A stretch of 64,000 nucleotides of DNA, from NCBI RefSeq assembly GCF_030643905.1, contig NZ_CP121446.1, positions 2,418,001 to 2,482,000 of the forward strand. Reading direction: 5' to 3'. The position numbers and the translations under genes were made by a program. A model generated the notes under the pieces. The model did not search any database. It was given only the letters and a program-made list of their open reading frames with translations, and was not told the origin of the DNA. Within the stretch, counting starts at the first letter, position 1; each line of letters begins with the position of its first letter. Positions 50,571-58,311 of this stretch are shown here, piece after piece. The stretch comes from Flavobacterium sp. IMCC34852 (lineage in GTDB: Bacteria; Bacteroidota; Bacteroidia; Flavobacteriales; Flavobacteriaceae).

Positions 50571-53345
50571 ATGAAAACCAAACTATCAATTATCGTTTTT
50601 CTGTTTTTTATAAATCATTTTGTTACGGCTCAGGGTAATGCACAACAAACTTTTTATACTTGTGTAATGCACCCCGAAATCCATTCACCCAAACCTGGGA
50701 AATGCCCAAAATGTGGAATGGCATTGGTAAAGGAAAAACCAAAAACCGTTGCACCCGTTAAAAAGCCGGCTCCTGAAAAAACCAAAGCTCCTGCCGCAGA
50801 AAAAGCAGTACCGGCCAAAGGACACGATATTAACAATATGGAAAAGGATAAACCACAACAAACTTTTTATACTTGTGTAATGCATCCCGAAATCCATTCT
50901 CCTAAGCCTGGCAAATGCCCAAAATGCGGAATGGCATTGGTAAAAGAAAAACCAAAAGCCGCTGCACCTGTTAAAAAAGAAGAACCCCAAAAGGCAAAGT
51001 CTGTTGACGATAAAACAGATGCACATAAAGGCCACGACATGAAAAACATGGAAAAGGAGGCTGTTAAGCCTCCTGCCAAAAAAAGAGTGATAAAAGATGA
51101 GCCACCAAAAGTGGTAAGGTATGATTTGTATATTCGCGATACAGTCGTCAATTTTTCAGGAAAATTACGAAGAGCAATAGCGGTAAACGGGCAAATACCA
51201 ATGCCTACCTTAACCTTTACCGAAGGGGACACTGCAGAGATTTATGTCCATAACGAACTCGATGAAGAAACCTCGTTACACTGGCATGGTTTGTTTTTAC
51301 CTAATAAGGAAGACGGTGTACCTAACCTTACCCAAATGCCAATAAAACCCCATAGTACTTACAAGTATTCTTTTCCAATCCGTCAGCACGGCACCCACTG
51401 GTATCATAGCCATTCCGGATTACAGGAACAAATAGGCATGTATGGTTCGTTTGTAATGAATAAAAGAAACTCCGATCCCAATTTTCGAGAGGGAATAGAC
51501 GACCTCCCGACAATTCCGATTGTATTAAGCGAATGGACCGATATCAAACCTGAAAATGTTCACAGGATGCTCCACAATGCCTCAGATTGGTTTGCAATAA
51601 AAAAAGGCACGACCCAAAGCTATGCCGAAGCCATAAAACAAGGTTATTTCAAGACCAAAATTGTTAATGAATGGAAACGAATGAACGCCATGGACGTAAG
51701 CGATGTGTATTATGAGAAGTTTTTAATCAATGGTAAAAATGAAAGTCAGCTTTCACAGTTTAAAGCAGGCGATAAAGTAAGATTACGTGTTTCAAACGGC
51801 GGAGCTTCCAGTAATTTTTGGCTTACCTATGCCGGAGGCAAAATTACTGTTGTCGCAAGTGATGGTAATGATGTTGAACCTGTTGAAGTAGACCGTTTGC
51901 TAATTGCAGTTTCTGAAACCTATGATGTTATCCTAACCATTCCCGCAGAGAATACATCCTATGAATTTTTAGCCACACCCGAAGACAGGACAAAGTCTGC
52001 GTCAATATACATTGGCAATGGTATCAAGCAACTTATTTCGCCTTTACCCAAATTGAAATATTTTGAAGGAATGCAAATGATGAACGATATGATGAAAATG
52101 AATGGAGACCTTGACGATATGGGAATGCAGATGTCATTGAACCAAATGGACATGAATGCCGTAATGTATCCCGAGATTACAGGCCCTCAAAAAAAAGATT
52201 CCGAAGAAATGCCAGTAGATGTGAAAAAGGAGAAAATTAATGAAGAAACTCCCAGCAAAGATAAGCCCTCCGAGAACCACGACATGCACAATATGGAAAA
52301 CAAGTACAACCCCAATGAGCTTGCCGATATCGTAACATTAAATTATGCAATGCTAAAATCTCCAACAAGTACTGCACTCTCAAAAGATGCTCCAATTAGG
52401 GAACTCAAATTTGAACTTACAGGCAATATGAACCGCTATGTGTGGAGCCTGGATAACAAAGTAGTTTCAGAATCCGATAAAATCCTGATTAAAAAAGGCG
52501 AGATTTTGCGCATTGTTCTACATAACAATTCCATGATGCGCCACCCAATGCACCTGCATGGCCACGATTTTAGGGTTATTAACGGCAATGGTGATTATGC
52601 ACCTATGAAGAACATAATGGATATTATGCCAATGGAAACCAATACAATTGAATTTGCCGCAAGTGAAGATGGAGGGGATTGGTTTTTTCATTGCCATATT
52701 TTGTATCACATGATGAGCGGAATGGGCAGGGTTTTTAGCTATGAAAATTCACCTCCAAACCCCGAAATCCCAAACCCAAAATTGGCACAACGAAAATTAT
52801 TTGCCGATGACCGAAAATTTCATTTCATGGCCGAAAACGATTTTGCCACTAACGGCAATGACGGTATGGCAATGTTTAGTAATACGCGTTGGAGTATCGG
52901 AACAGAATGGCGATTGGGTTACAATGACCATCATGGTTACGAAACAGAAACACATATTGGTAGGTATATTGGCAAAATGCAATGGTTGATGCCATTCATT
53001 GGTTTCGATTGGCGCTACCGCAAAATGGATGAAGGTGATATGGAAAGAAACATATTCGGACAATCCAATACCAAAGACAAACGTGCTGTTTTAAGCGCGG
53101 GTATTGAATATACTTTACCAATGCTAATTAAAGCACAGGCCGAGGTATTTACTGATGGTAATTTTAGGTTTCAATTAGAACGAACGGATATCCCAGTCTC
53201 CAAAAGAATAAGAATGGATTTGATGTGGAATACTGATAAAGAATACATGGCAGGATTGCGATACATCTTCACAAGGAATTTAAGTGCCAGAACCCATTAC
53301 GACAGCGATATGGGGTTTGGTGTCGGTTTGAATTTGAATTATTGA
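50571..53345 (+). CDS. multicopper oxidase with two HMBD domains and CopB-like barrel (fusion)
   Basis: A 924-residue exported enzyme of the CopA/CueO type that would oxidise Cu(I) to Cu(II). A signal peptide is followed by two HMBD modules (FYTCVMHPEIHSPKPGKCPK) at ~26-55 and ~97-126. The cupredoxin core has ligand sites HWHGLFLPN (~238), THWYHSHSG (~276), HPMHLHGHDF (~657) and FFHCHILYHMMSGMG (~705). A Met-rich stretch (MNDMMKMNGDLDDMGMQM) lies near 500. The last ~190 residues (TRWSIGTEWRLGYND, FIGFDWRY, GVGLNLNY) look like the CopB outer-membrane barrel. CopA and CopB are usually separate proteins. Confidence 0.92.
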   Translation: MKTKLSIIVFLFFINHFVTAQGNAQQTFYTCVMHPEIHSPKPGKCPKCGMALVKEKPKTVAPVKKPAPEKTKAPAAEKAVPAKGHDINNMEKDKPQQTFYTCVMHPEIHSPKPGKCPKCGMALVKEKPKAAAPVKKEEPQKAKSVDDKTDAHKGHDMKNMEKEAVKPPAKKRVIKDEPPKVVRYDLYIRDTVVNFSGKLRRAIAVNGQIPMPTLTFTEGDTAEIYVHNELDEETSLHWHGLFLPNKEDGVPNLTQMPIKPHSTYKYSFPIRQHGTHWYHSHSGLQEQIGMYGSFVMNKRNSDPNFREGIDDLPTIPIVLSEWTDIKPENVHRMLHNASDWFAIKKGTTQSYAEAIKQGYFKTKIVNEWKRMNAMDVSDVYYEKFLINGKNESQLSQFKAGDKVRLRVSNGGASSNFWLTYAGGKITVVASDGNDVEPVEVDRLLIAVSETYDVILTIPAENTSYEFLATPEDRTKSASIYIGNGIKQLISPLPKLKYFEGMQMMNDMMKMNGDLDDMGMQMSLNQMDMNAVMYPEITGPQKKDSEEMPVDVKKEKINEETPSKDKPSENHDMHNMENKYNPNELADIVTLNYAMLKSPTSTALSKDAPIRELKFELTGNMNRYVWSLDNKVVSESDKILIKKGEILRIVLHNNSMMRHPMHLHGHDFRVINGNGDYAPMKNIMDIMPMETNTIEFAASEDGGDWFFHCHILYHMMSGMGRVFSYENSPPNPEIPNPKLAQRKLFADDRKFHFMAENDFATNGNDGMAMFSNTRWSIGTEWRLGYNDHHGYETETHIGRYIGKMQWLMPFIGFDWRYRKMDEGDMERNIFGQSNTKDKRAVLSAGIEYTLPMLIKAQAEVFTDGNFRFQLERTDIPVSKRIRMDLMWNTDKEYMAGLRYIFTRNLSARTHYDSDMGFGVGLNLNY
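50643..50744 (+). repeat. HMBD DNA repeat, copy 1
   Basis: A 102-bp stretch repeated 213 bp downstream with 7 mismatches by eye, most of them silent. It encodes the first HMBD of the oxidase and points to a recent internal duplication. Confidence 0.8.
50856..50957 (+). repeat. HMBD DNA repeat, copy 2
   Basis: The second copy of the 102-bp unit, in the same reading frame (71 codons apart), encoding the second HMBD of the oxidase. Confidence 0.8.
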
Positions 53346-53447
53346 TGAATTGTGACTCCACACTTCTTAATAAAGACTCTCAAAAATCATATGGAAATTA
53401 AAAATTTTATATATTAGCTAACTGATTAATAATCAATAAAAAAACCT

Positions 53448-53798
53448 ATGAAATACAAAAAAACTTCAATCATCGCAACAGCATTTGCAGTCATGTTTAT
53501 AGCAAGCTGCAATAGCTCCGACGACGCTGAAACAGAAAATACTGCCGCAGCAGAAGCTATGACAGTATCCTTAAATAAAATGGTTGAATCTAATGTTCAA
53601 TTGAACATTCACCACAGTGGCCCTTTATACCATCATCATGACAGTATTTTTCATCACCATGATTCAATTTATGTACATGAGCATAATAATTACCATCACG
53701 GTGATACCATACATCATCATTCCGGCGGACAGCACAATGAAACGCACCACCATCAACATGATTCTATAGTGGTATCACACCATAACATTGCTCATTAA
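53448..53798 (+). CDS. His-rich lipoprotein
   Basis: A 116-residue lipoprotein (lipobox MFIASC). The last 62 residues contain 23 histidines in blocks: LYHHHDSIF, HHHDSIYVHEHNN, HHGDTIHHHSGG, THHHQHDSIVV. The HHHDSI-type unit recurs. There is no recognised family and no fold is expected from this composition. It would serve as a metal sponge at the outer membrane or periplasm, fitting Cu, Ni or Zn binding. It is the last gene of the metal block, with its own terminator directly downstream. Confidence 0.85.
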   Translation: MKYKKTSIIATAFAVMFIASCNSSDDAETENTAAAEAMTVSLNKMVESNVQLNIHHSGPLYHHHDSIFHHHDSIYVHEHNNYHHGDTIHHHSGGQHNETHHHQHDSIVVSHHNIAH

Positions 53799-53812
53799 TC
53801 TTTTATTAATCA

Positions 53813-53844
53813 AAAAAACGCTCCACCTACATGGAGCGTTTTTT
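53813..53844 (+). terminator. intrinsic terminator ending the metal block
   Basis: AAAACGCTCCA and TGGAGCGTTTT form an 11-bp stem with a 6-nt loop and a T tract, right after the His-rich lipoprotein gene. Confidence 0.88.
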
Positions 53845-53885
53845 AATTCATCATTAAAGAGTAACTTTACCCTCTTTCTTTTCTA

Positions 53886-54500
53886 ATGCTAACAGATACA
53901 TTTTTACAACTCGTAAACAAATATTCCAATAATAACGAATTGGCCACTAATCTGTGGTTGGAAATATTCACAAAATATTCTGACCCGAAGAGGCAATACC
54001 ATACTATTGATCATTTAGAAGCAATAATTGTTGATTTGACCGAAATAAAAGACAAGATTGAAGATTGGGATACTACGCTGTTAGCGGTTTTTTACCATGA
54101 TATAATCTACAAAGCATCGAGTAGTACCAATGAAGGCGACAGCGCAAAACTGGCAATGCAAAAGCTTTCTGAAATTGGTTACCCAGCTGAAAAAATTGCA
54201 AAATGCGCCAACATGATATTGGCAACCAAACTACACGAAATATCTCAAGACAATGATACAAATTACTTTATAGACGCTGATTTAGCTATATTAGGCAGAG
54301 GTCAATATGAATATCAAAAATATACCGAGCAGATCCGGGAAGAATATTCAATCTATCCCGATTTTATGTATAACAACGGAAGAAAAAAAGCCCTTCAACA
54401 TTTCCTTCAAATGGACGCCATATACAAAACAGATTATTTTTTCGAAAAATACGAAAAACAGGCAAGATTAAATATCAGTAATGAACTCGAAACATTATAG
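53886..54500 (+). CDS. HD-superfamily phosphohydrolase-like protein
   Basis: A 204-residue cytoplasmic protein resembling the predicted metal-dependent HD hydrolases of the COG4339 type. It begins with YHTIDHLEAIIVDLTEIKD. The HD pair is in LLAVFYHDIIYKASSSTNEG (His ~75, Asp ~76), with a further His in ATKLHEISQD and Asp in YFIDADLAILGR. Substrates for this family are not known; nucleotides are the usual guess. It lies outside the metal operon terminator, so it is probably transcribed separately. Confidence 0.85.
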   Translation: MLTDTFLQLVNKYSNNNELATNLWLEIFTKYSDPKRQYHTIDHLEAIIVDLTEIKDKIEDWDTTLLAVFYHDIIYKASSSTNEGDSAKLAMQKLSEIGYPAEKIAKCANMILATKLHEISQDNDTNYFIDADLAILGRGQYEYQKYTEQIREEYSIYPDFMYNNGRKKALQHFLQMDAIYKTDYFFEKYEKQARLNISNELETL

Positions 54501-54546
54501 AAAGAGACGAATAGCTTTCTTTTGCCACTCCTTCCCAACGCTCCTA

Positions 54547-54614
54547 AAAAAATTACCGTCACAGTTATTGGTACAATAACACGTACACTGCGTGACTTGC
54601 GCCGGTAATTTTTT
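54547..54614. repeat. stem-loop A
   Basis: Arms AAAAAATTACCG and CGGTAATTTTTT (12 bp, perfect). Nested inside are GTCAC/GTGAC and GTTATTG/CAATAAC stems, giving a branched fold. Confidence 0.75.
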
Positions 54615-54626
54615 CTCCAAAGCTTC

Positions 54627-54710
54627 TTTACATAACGTGGCGTTATGGCTCATTATGAACACCCTGCTTCTAGAAGTACCTTGTCATGAGCCATAACAAC
54701 ATTATGTAAA
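54627..54710. repeat. stem-loop B
   Basis: Inner arms GTTATGGCTCAT and ATGAGCCATAAC pair perfectly. Outer arms TTTACATAA and TTATGTAAA pair as well, with a short internal bulge. Confidence 0.75.
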
Positions 54711-54744
54711 AAAGCCGCGCACTCTCTGCTTAACGAGAACGAAA

Positions 54745-54822
54745 GGCGGTGGCTCCAGGACAACTTTTTTTAAAACTTCCTCGCACCACCCGGTTTTAAA
54801 AAAACCATCCTTCGCCACCGCC
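54745..54822. repeat. stem-loop C
   Basis: Outer arms GGCGGTGGC and GCCACCGCC (9 bp). Inner arms TTTTTTTAAAAC and GTTTTAAAAAAA (12 bp). Both are perfect. Confidence 0.75.
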
Positions 54823-54918
54823 ATTGACAACCTTTTCTATTTCAGTTGAGTCAATTCGGTTATTAGCAATTCAAATCACGTATCGGGTAGCGGTTTTTAT
54901 CAGCTAACCATTTAAATC

Positions 54919-55023
54919 GGTAGTGTTTGCATTGCTTTTATGAGTGCCTTCCCGTTTAACTTACAACAAAACTACTGTATACTTCCCTCTGATTTCTTAA
55001 CACTACTCTCGGCACCCATAAAA
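54919..55023. repeat. stem-loop D, copy 1 of a diverged direct repeat
   Basis: Arms TTTTATGAGTGCC and GGCACCCATAAAA match at 12 of 13 positions. The first 36 bp (from GGTAGTGTTTGC) match stem-loop F at 34 of 36 positions, and the rest of the unit is weakly similar. Confidence 0.75.
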
Positions 55024-55089
55024 CCAAATACCAAGCAAGAGTATCATTTTTCATTTGCTCAGAACTACCACATAAATTGCTTCCACGGC

Positions 55090-55171
55090 CAGCCGATGCC
55101 TCAACATTTCATAACATACTTTCTGTTTACAGAACACTGCAAACTCTAAACTTATGACAAGGCATCGGCTG
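55090..55171. repeat. stem-loop E
   Basis: Arms CAGCCGATGCCT and AGGCATCGGCTG, 12 bp and perfect, with a 58-bp loop. Confidence 0.75.
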
Positions 55172-55249
55172 CCCACGAAATCAATCAGAAACCCCACAGT
55201 AAGCAAATAAAAAATTATACACTTGCCAGAACCACCGCTGAAAAAAATA

Positions 55250-55354
55250 GGTAGTATTTGCATAGCTTTTATGAGTGCCTTCCCGAGTACATTACAACTA
55301 TACTGCTAAATACTGCCTTCTGATTACTGAACATTGCTCAAGGCACACATAAAA
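55250..55354. repeat. stem-loop F, copy 2 of the diverged direct repeat
   Basis: Arms TTTTATGAGTGCC and GGCACACATAAAA match at 12 of 13 positions. It repeats stem-loop D 331 bp later. The loop has diverged while the pairing has been kept. Confidence 0.75.
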
Positions 55355-55363
55355 CCTAACAAA

Positions 55364-55405
55364 GGAAAGAGTATAAAATCCGTACCGGAATTTTATACCC
55401 TTTCC
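55364..55405. repeat. stem-loop G
   Basis: Arms GGAAAGAGTATAAAAT and ATTTTATACCCTTTCC pair at 15 of 16 positions around a 10-nt loop. This is the most compact hairpin of the series. Confidence 0.75.
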
Positions 55406-55507
55406 CAAACCCTGCAATGGATTCCCACCCATCTTTCAAAACAACAATGAATTCGGAATCAAAAAAAAAATAAAAAAAGACTGCAAAGGTAAGTTCCGGG
55501 TATTCAA

Positions 55508-55639
55508 AAAAGCAAGTTCAAGCCCTTCGGGTTTCGGGTAAAATCTCCACCCACACAATTCCAAACACATTATATTTCAATTAGACGATTACTGATTCGT
55601 TCACCACTCGGGTAGTATTTTACCCGAAAAACTTGCTTT
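55508..55639. repeat. stem-loop H
   Basis: Arms TTTCGGGTAAAAT and ATTTTACCCGAAA pair perfectly. Outer AAAGCAAGTT and AACTTGCTTT also pair, with a 13-nt bulge on the left side that itself contains CCCTTCGGG. Confidence 0.75.
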
Positions 55640-55663
55640 ATTGAAACCCTCCACTTGGACGAC

Positions 55664-55740
55664 CGGCTTTCTTTTTTTCTCTTTTTTCTTTTGAAAAAAT
55701 TTTGTGTGCGAAGCATAGCGGAGCACTTCACGTAAAGCCG
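55664..55740. repeat. stem-loop I next to the first small gene
   Basis: Arms CGGCTTT and AAAGCCG (7 bp) flank a pyrimidine-rich strand. The right arm ends 5 bp before the start codon of the downstream gene, so it may affect translation. Confidence 0.5.
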
Positions 55741-55745
55741 AAACC

Positions 55746-56165
55746 ATGACGAATTACATCATTAAATCACACAGAATGGGTACTTCTTACTCAAGACCTC
55801 ACATTTTCATCCTGAACAAAGGGATGAACAGCGGAAAGCCCAATAAAGAGCCTTACGCGAACAGTTTCGTTATCATATTCCAACAAGACGAGGATTGCGA
55901 AAACTACTATTTTGTTGCTTTTAGCTTGTGGCAAACAAAATTTTGGCACCAATTTTTAATCGGTTCTGTCATTCCTTTTTTGCGCTTAAAGGATTTTAAA
56001 AAAGAATTCAATGAAAGAGCCAAAACTATGATGGAGGAACACGAGCAGCACCTGAAACACATTGCAGCTTTGAAACTGTTGGAACAAAAAGAAAAGCAGT
56101 TCCACGAAAATATAAACCTTATAAATGAAATGAGGAGAGTAATTCTATACCGCTATTGCAAATAA
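55746..56165 (+). CDS. mobile-element protein of unknown function (DUF6943-like)
   Basis: A 139-residue soluble protein: KSHRMGTSYSRPHIFILNKG, FVIIFQQDEDCENYYFVAFS, LWQTKFWHQFLIGSVIPFLR, then a charged coiled-coil tail (KTMMEEHEQHLKHIAALKLL). It resembles proteins seen in Bacteroidota conjugative and mobilizable elements (DUF6943 in my recollection). No enzyme motif is visible. It follows the structured region directly and is followed by a 60-residue gene 19 nt later. Confidence 0.7.
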   Translation: MTNYIIKSHRMGTSYSRPHIFILNKGMNSGKPNKEPYANSFVIIFQQDEDCENYYFVAFSLWQTKFWHQFLIGSVIPFLRLKDFKKEFNERAKTMMEEHEQHLKHIAALKLLEQKEKQFHENINLINEMRRVILYRYCK

Positions 56166-56184
56166 TCAACTAAAAACACACACT

Positions 56185-56367
56185 ATGACACTATTCATTT
56201 TATACCAAACGGACATTTGGAAATCGAAAACCTCTCGCGTTTTCTTTGGCGTTTTTGACTGTCGAACAAAAGCAACTGACTGCGCAAGATATCACGGACT
56301 AGTTACTAATACTTCTGCAGTCGTAATCGAGGAAGTAATTCTGAACTTATGTGAGGAATGCCAATAA
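56185..56367 (+). CDS. small mobile-element protein, unknown
   Basis: A 60-residue protein (FILYQTDIWKSKTSRVFFGV, DCRTKATDCARYHGLVT) ending in CEECQ, with four cysteines. Short proteins of this kind travel with the preceding gene in Bacteroidota elements. No function can be assigned. Confidence 0.6.
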   Translation: MTLFILYQTDIWKSKTSRVFFGVFDCRTKATDCARYHGLVTNTSAVVIEEVILNLCEECQ

Positions 56368-56369
56368 AA

Positions 56370-56397
56370 AAAGCCTGGTCTCTTTAGACTAGGCTTT
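56370..56397. terminator. bidirectional intrinsic terminator
   Basis: AAAGCCTGGTCT pairs with AGACTAGGCTTT (11 of 12) around CTTT. It lies between convergent genes. Confidence 0.8.
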
Positions 56398-56437
56398 CAT
56401 CTTGTTTAACCCAAAGGTCACCACAACTAAGGTTAAA

Positions 56438-56614
56438 CTATTCTTTGTGCTTCTTTAAAATTCTCTTTAGGACTAAAGACACTGTAAAACTGACAACGGC
56501 GCCTAATCCGGCTAAAACAATCGTTTTAAGAACATCTGCAGAGTGAATATTTGGCACTATACTTAAAAATGTTCCTCCGGCCGTACCTATAAAAGTAGAA
56601 TTATTAGTTGTCAT
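56438..56614 (-). CDS. 58-residue membrane protein (holin-like)
   Basis: The start ATG overlaps the end of the upstream gene (GAGCATGACAACTAA read on the minus strand). The product has one or two hydrophobic segments (FIGTAGGTFLSIVPNI, TIVLAGLGAVVSFTVSLVL) and a basic tail (KRILKKHKE). This size and shape resemble phage holins. It is the last gene of a four-gene unit with DUF5675. A role in lysis is inference only. Confidence 0.65.
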   Translation of the reverse strand: MTTNNSTFIGTAGGTFLSIVPNIHSADVLKTIVLAGLGAVVSFTVSLVLKRILKKHKE

Positions 56615-56837
56615 GCTCCACTTTTTGAGGATGTTCCTCTTTTGTTGTGAGCTGACTTACTGCCGAGAGAACTCCTCCGGCTACTGCCACATAACCACCA
56701 ACAGTAATTACTGCTGCAGGTAAAGTTATCGGAGCAGTCAAAATGGTTCCACCAACAGCTGCCAATGCTAAACCAATATTTCGAAGCACTTTAAAAAATT
56801 TCGGAGTCGGCGACTTTGCTCTTTTAATTACATTCAT
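56604..56837 (-). CDS. small Ala/Gly-rich membrane protein
   Basis: A 77-residue protein. The start MNVIKRAKSPTPKFFK is chosen because it lies 10 nt after the upstream stop and looks like the usual N-terminus; a start at 56861 would add 8 residues and overlap that gene. Residues ~20-62 are hydrophobic (IGLALAAVGGTILTAPITLP, AAVITVGGYVAVAGGVLSAV), likely two membrane helices. The tail is charged (TKEEHPQKVEHDN). I recall similar proteins in Bacteroidota genomes near DUF5675. Function unknown. Confidence 0.65.
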   Translation of the reverse strand: MNVIKRAKSPTPKFFKVLRNIGLALAAVGGTILTAPITLPAAVITVGGYVAVAGGVLSAVSQLTTKEEHPQKVEHDN

Positions 56838-56847
56838 ATAAATGGAA

Positions 56848-57243
56848 TTAAGATTTAACAATCAATTCGACACTTTCATTTTGGTCTAGTGACTTGTAAA
56901 TTATGTCTTTTAAGCGATTAAATGCTTTACGGGACAATAATCCTAATCCTGGACCTGAAAGTTTCGTTACAGGAGCAATACAGCCATTCAATTCTTTTAA
57001 GGCATTATTGGCAGGGTGAAGCAAAATCAAAGTTCTGTTTTCAACTCCAATAATTTCCATATGCCAACCAAATTTAGTGCTGTACCGCTTTTTAATAAAA
57101 TATTTCCCCTCCGGAATACAGGAAACTCTCCTCACATTGTTTTTCCAAGGCAATTCAATTGTTTTACAAACTACTTTGCCCTCACATTTGAGTATTCCAT
57201 TAGTTCCTTCGGGGAAATAAGTTCTGGTCAATTCAAGAACCAT
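56848..57243 (-). CDS. DUF5675 family protein
   Basis: A 131-residue protein of the DUF5675 family. Landmarks are ELTRTYFPEGTNGILKCEGK, CKTIELPWKNNVRRVSCIPE, GKYFIKKRYSTKFGWHMEI, LLHPANNALKELNGCIAPV and a final helix. The family is found in phages and genomic islands of Bacteroidota. The conserved Cys/His pattern (HPANN, GCI) resembles L,D-transpeptidase-like or lysozyme-associated folds, but catalysis is not shown. The start codon shares its A with the stop of the 252-residue gene (TAATG), so the two are co-translated. Confidence 0.82.
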   Translation of the reverse strand: MVLELTRTYFPEGTNGILKCEGKVVCKTIELPWKNNVRRVSCIPEGKYFIKKRYSTKFGWHMEIIGVENRTLILLHPANNALKELNGCIAPVTKLSGPGLGLLSRKAFNRLKDIIYKSLDQNESVELIVKS

Positions 57244-58001
57244 TACACACCGCTGTCAACTTTCACAATAGCCAACGGATTGAATGCACCATTTTTCAAA
57301 GGGTACATTTGCCCATTGATTTCCTGAAAGAATTCAACTCCCAAAGCCAAAAACAATGGCTTTGTACTGGCAGCTGTTACTGCATTAGTTTGACTAATAG
57401 CAGCAGTTGCAGTAGCATCCCATGGCAAAATTGCTGTTTCAGAGGTCGCAACCACATACGTTTCAGCTTCAAAATCCACTTCGGCACCGGCAGAGATGAT
57501 TTTAAAGTGAGTGGTTCCGCTAGGAGCTGCAAGCATATTTGAAGGAACAAATGATGCTAAATCAACTTTGATTTCACCTAAGGCGCGGTCAATAGCACCA
57601 ACATAAGGTGCATACAAACTCGTTCCCAGTTTACCTCTGATATTGAATTCAAAACCGAATAACAATTCAGCCTCTCCATCAATAACATTTCGCAATCCTC
57701 TGTCGCTAACCGTGTCAGCTTGGATTACTTTTACCATGGCTTGCGTCAATCGGCTTACCATTCTGCCATCGGCAGAGTTAAGCAACAATGGGCGCAGTGC
57801 AGTTCTCAAAAGCTTTCCGGCTTTCCCGGCTCGCCCGAACTCCGAACCATTCTCACGGGTTCTTTGAAACGCAGGATCGCTCGCGATTCTGCTGGCATCA
57901 ATGCCACCTTTCTCACGCGCCAAGTGTCCGTCTTGGGTTTTATAAAAGGTAATATCTCCGATAGTACCTTTCAATTTAATTATGCCTTTCTGTCTGGCCA
58001 T
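57243..58001 (-). CDS. conserved Bacteroidota protein of unknown function (252 residues)
   Basis: No signal peptide. The N-terminus is basic and Gly-rich (IKLKGTIGDITFYKTQDGHL, AREKGGIDASRI). The middle is helical (RENGSEFGRAGKAGKLLRTA, MVSRLTQAMVKVIQADTVSD). The C-terminal half is beta-rich (SGTTHFKIISAGAEVDFEAE, KPLFLALGVEFFQEINGQMY). I recall close relatives in many Flavobacteriia, always near DUF5675, but no known role. The composition would suit a small structural or assembly protein. It heads the four-gene unit and diverges from the small gene at 58312. Confidence 0.75.
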   Translation of the reverse strand: MARQKGIIKLKGTIGDITFYKTQDGHLAREKGGIDASRIASDPAFQRTRENGSEFGRAGKAGKLLRTALRPLLLNSADGRMVSRLTQAMVKVIQADTVSDRGLRNVIDGEAELLFGFEFNIRGKLGTSLYAPYVGAIDRALGEIKVDLASFVPSNMLAAPSGTTHFKIISAGAEVDFEAETYVVATSETAILPWDATATAAISQTNAVTAASTKPLFLALGVEFFQEINGQMYPLKNGAFNPLAIVKVDSGV

Positions 58002-58311
58002 AACTTTAAAATTTTAATTAATAACTAATGTTCAAACTCCGTCAATCCAAATCCTGTTGCAACACTTTCCGACTGATTCGAGAACAAAGTTTACACTTAA
58101 AATAATGATTATAAATGCATCACTATTCCAAATGTCAACTAATGGAATAAATGACATTATTAAACAAAGAAGTCACCTAAAATTCACCTCAAAACATCAA
58201 AAACGAACACTTAAAATCAAAAGGAATATTCACTAACTTTAAACATCAAAAGGATTCTATCACAGTGTATTCAAATCCTAGTCAAAGCCATATCAAAAGC
58301 ATAGATAAAGT
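58002..58311. other. divergent intergenic region
   Basis: 310 bp between the minus-strand cassette and the small plus-strand gene. It must hold two promoters, but no clear TAnnTTTG element is visible on either strand. No repeat longer than 8 bp was seen. Confidence 0.4.

Larger units (their letters stand above)
54501..55745. other. gene-free structured region with nine stem-loops
   Basis: About 1.2 kb with no credible gene, more GC-rich than its surroundings in places. At least nine inverted repeats follow one another, mostly with 7-16 bp arms and 10-90 bp loops, each of different sequence except for two related units. It lies between the HD gene and two small mobile-element genes. The layout could be an oriT/transfer control region, a replication origin, or a string of structured RNAs. 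No iterons and no ORF over 70 codons with family likeness were found. Confidence 0.75.

Noticed and set aside
50685..51232. Minus-strand frames opposite the multicopper oxidase N-terminus
   Set aside because: They mirror the duplicated HMBD DNA and the oxidase frame is clearly the coding one.
54940..55149. 69-codon frame in the structured region
   Set aside because: It starts inside stem-loop D and ends in stem-loop E, with no similarity to a protein and no matching frame in the repeated copy.
54501..55745. Integron attC array or retron RNA
   Set aside because: No shared attC core, no integron integrase and no reverse transcriptase gene in the window. The stem-loops have unrelated sequences.
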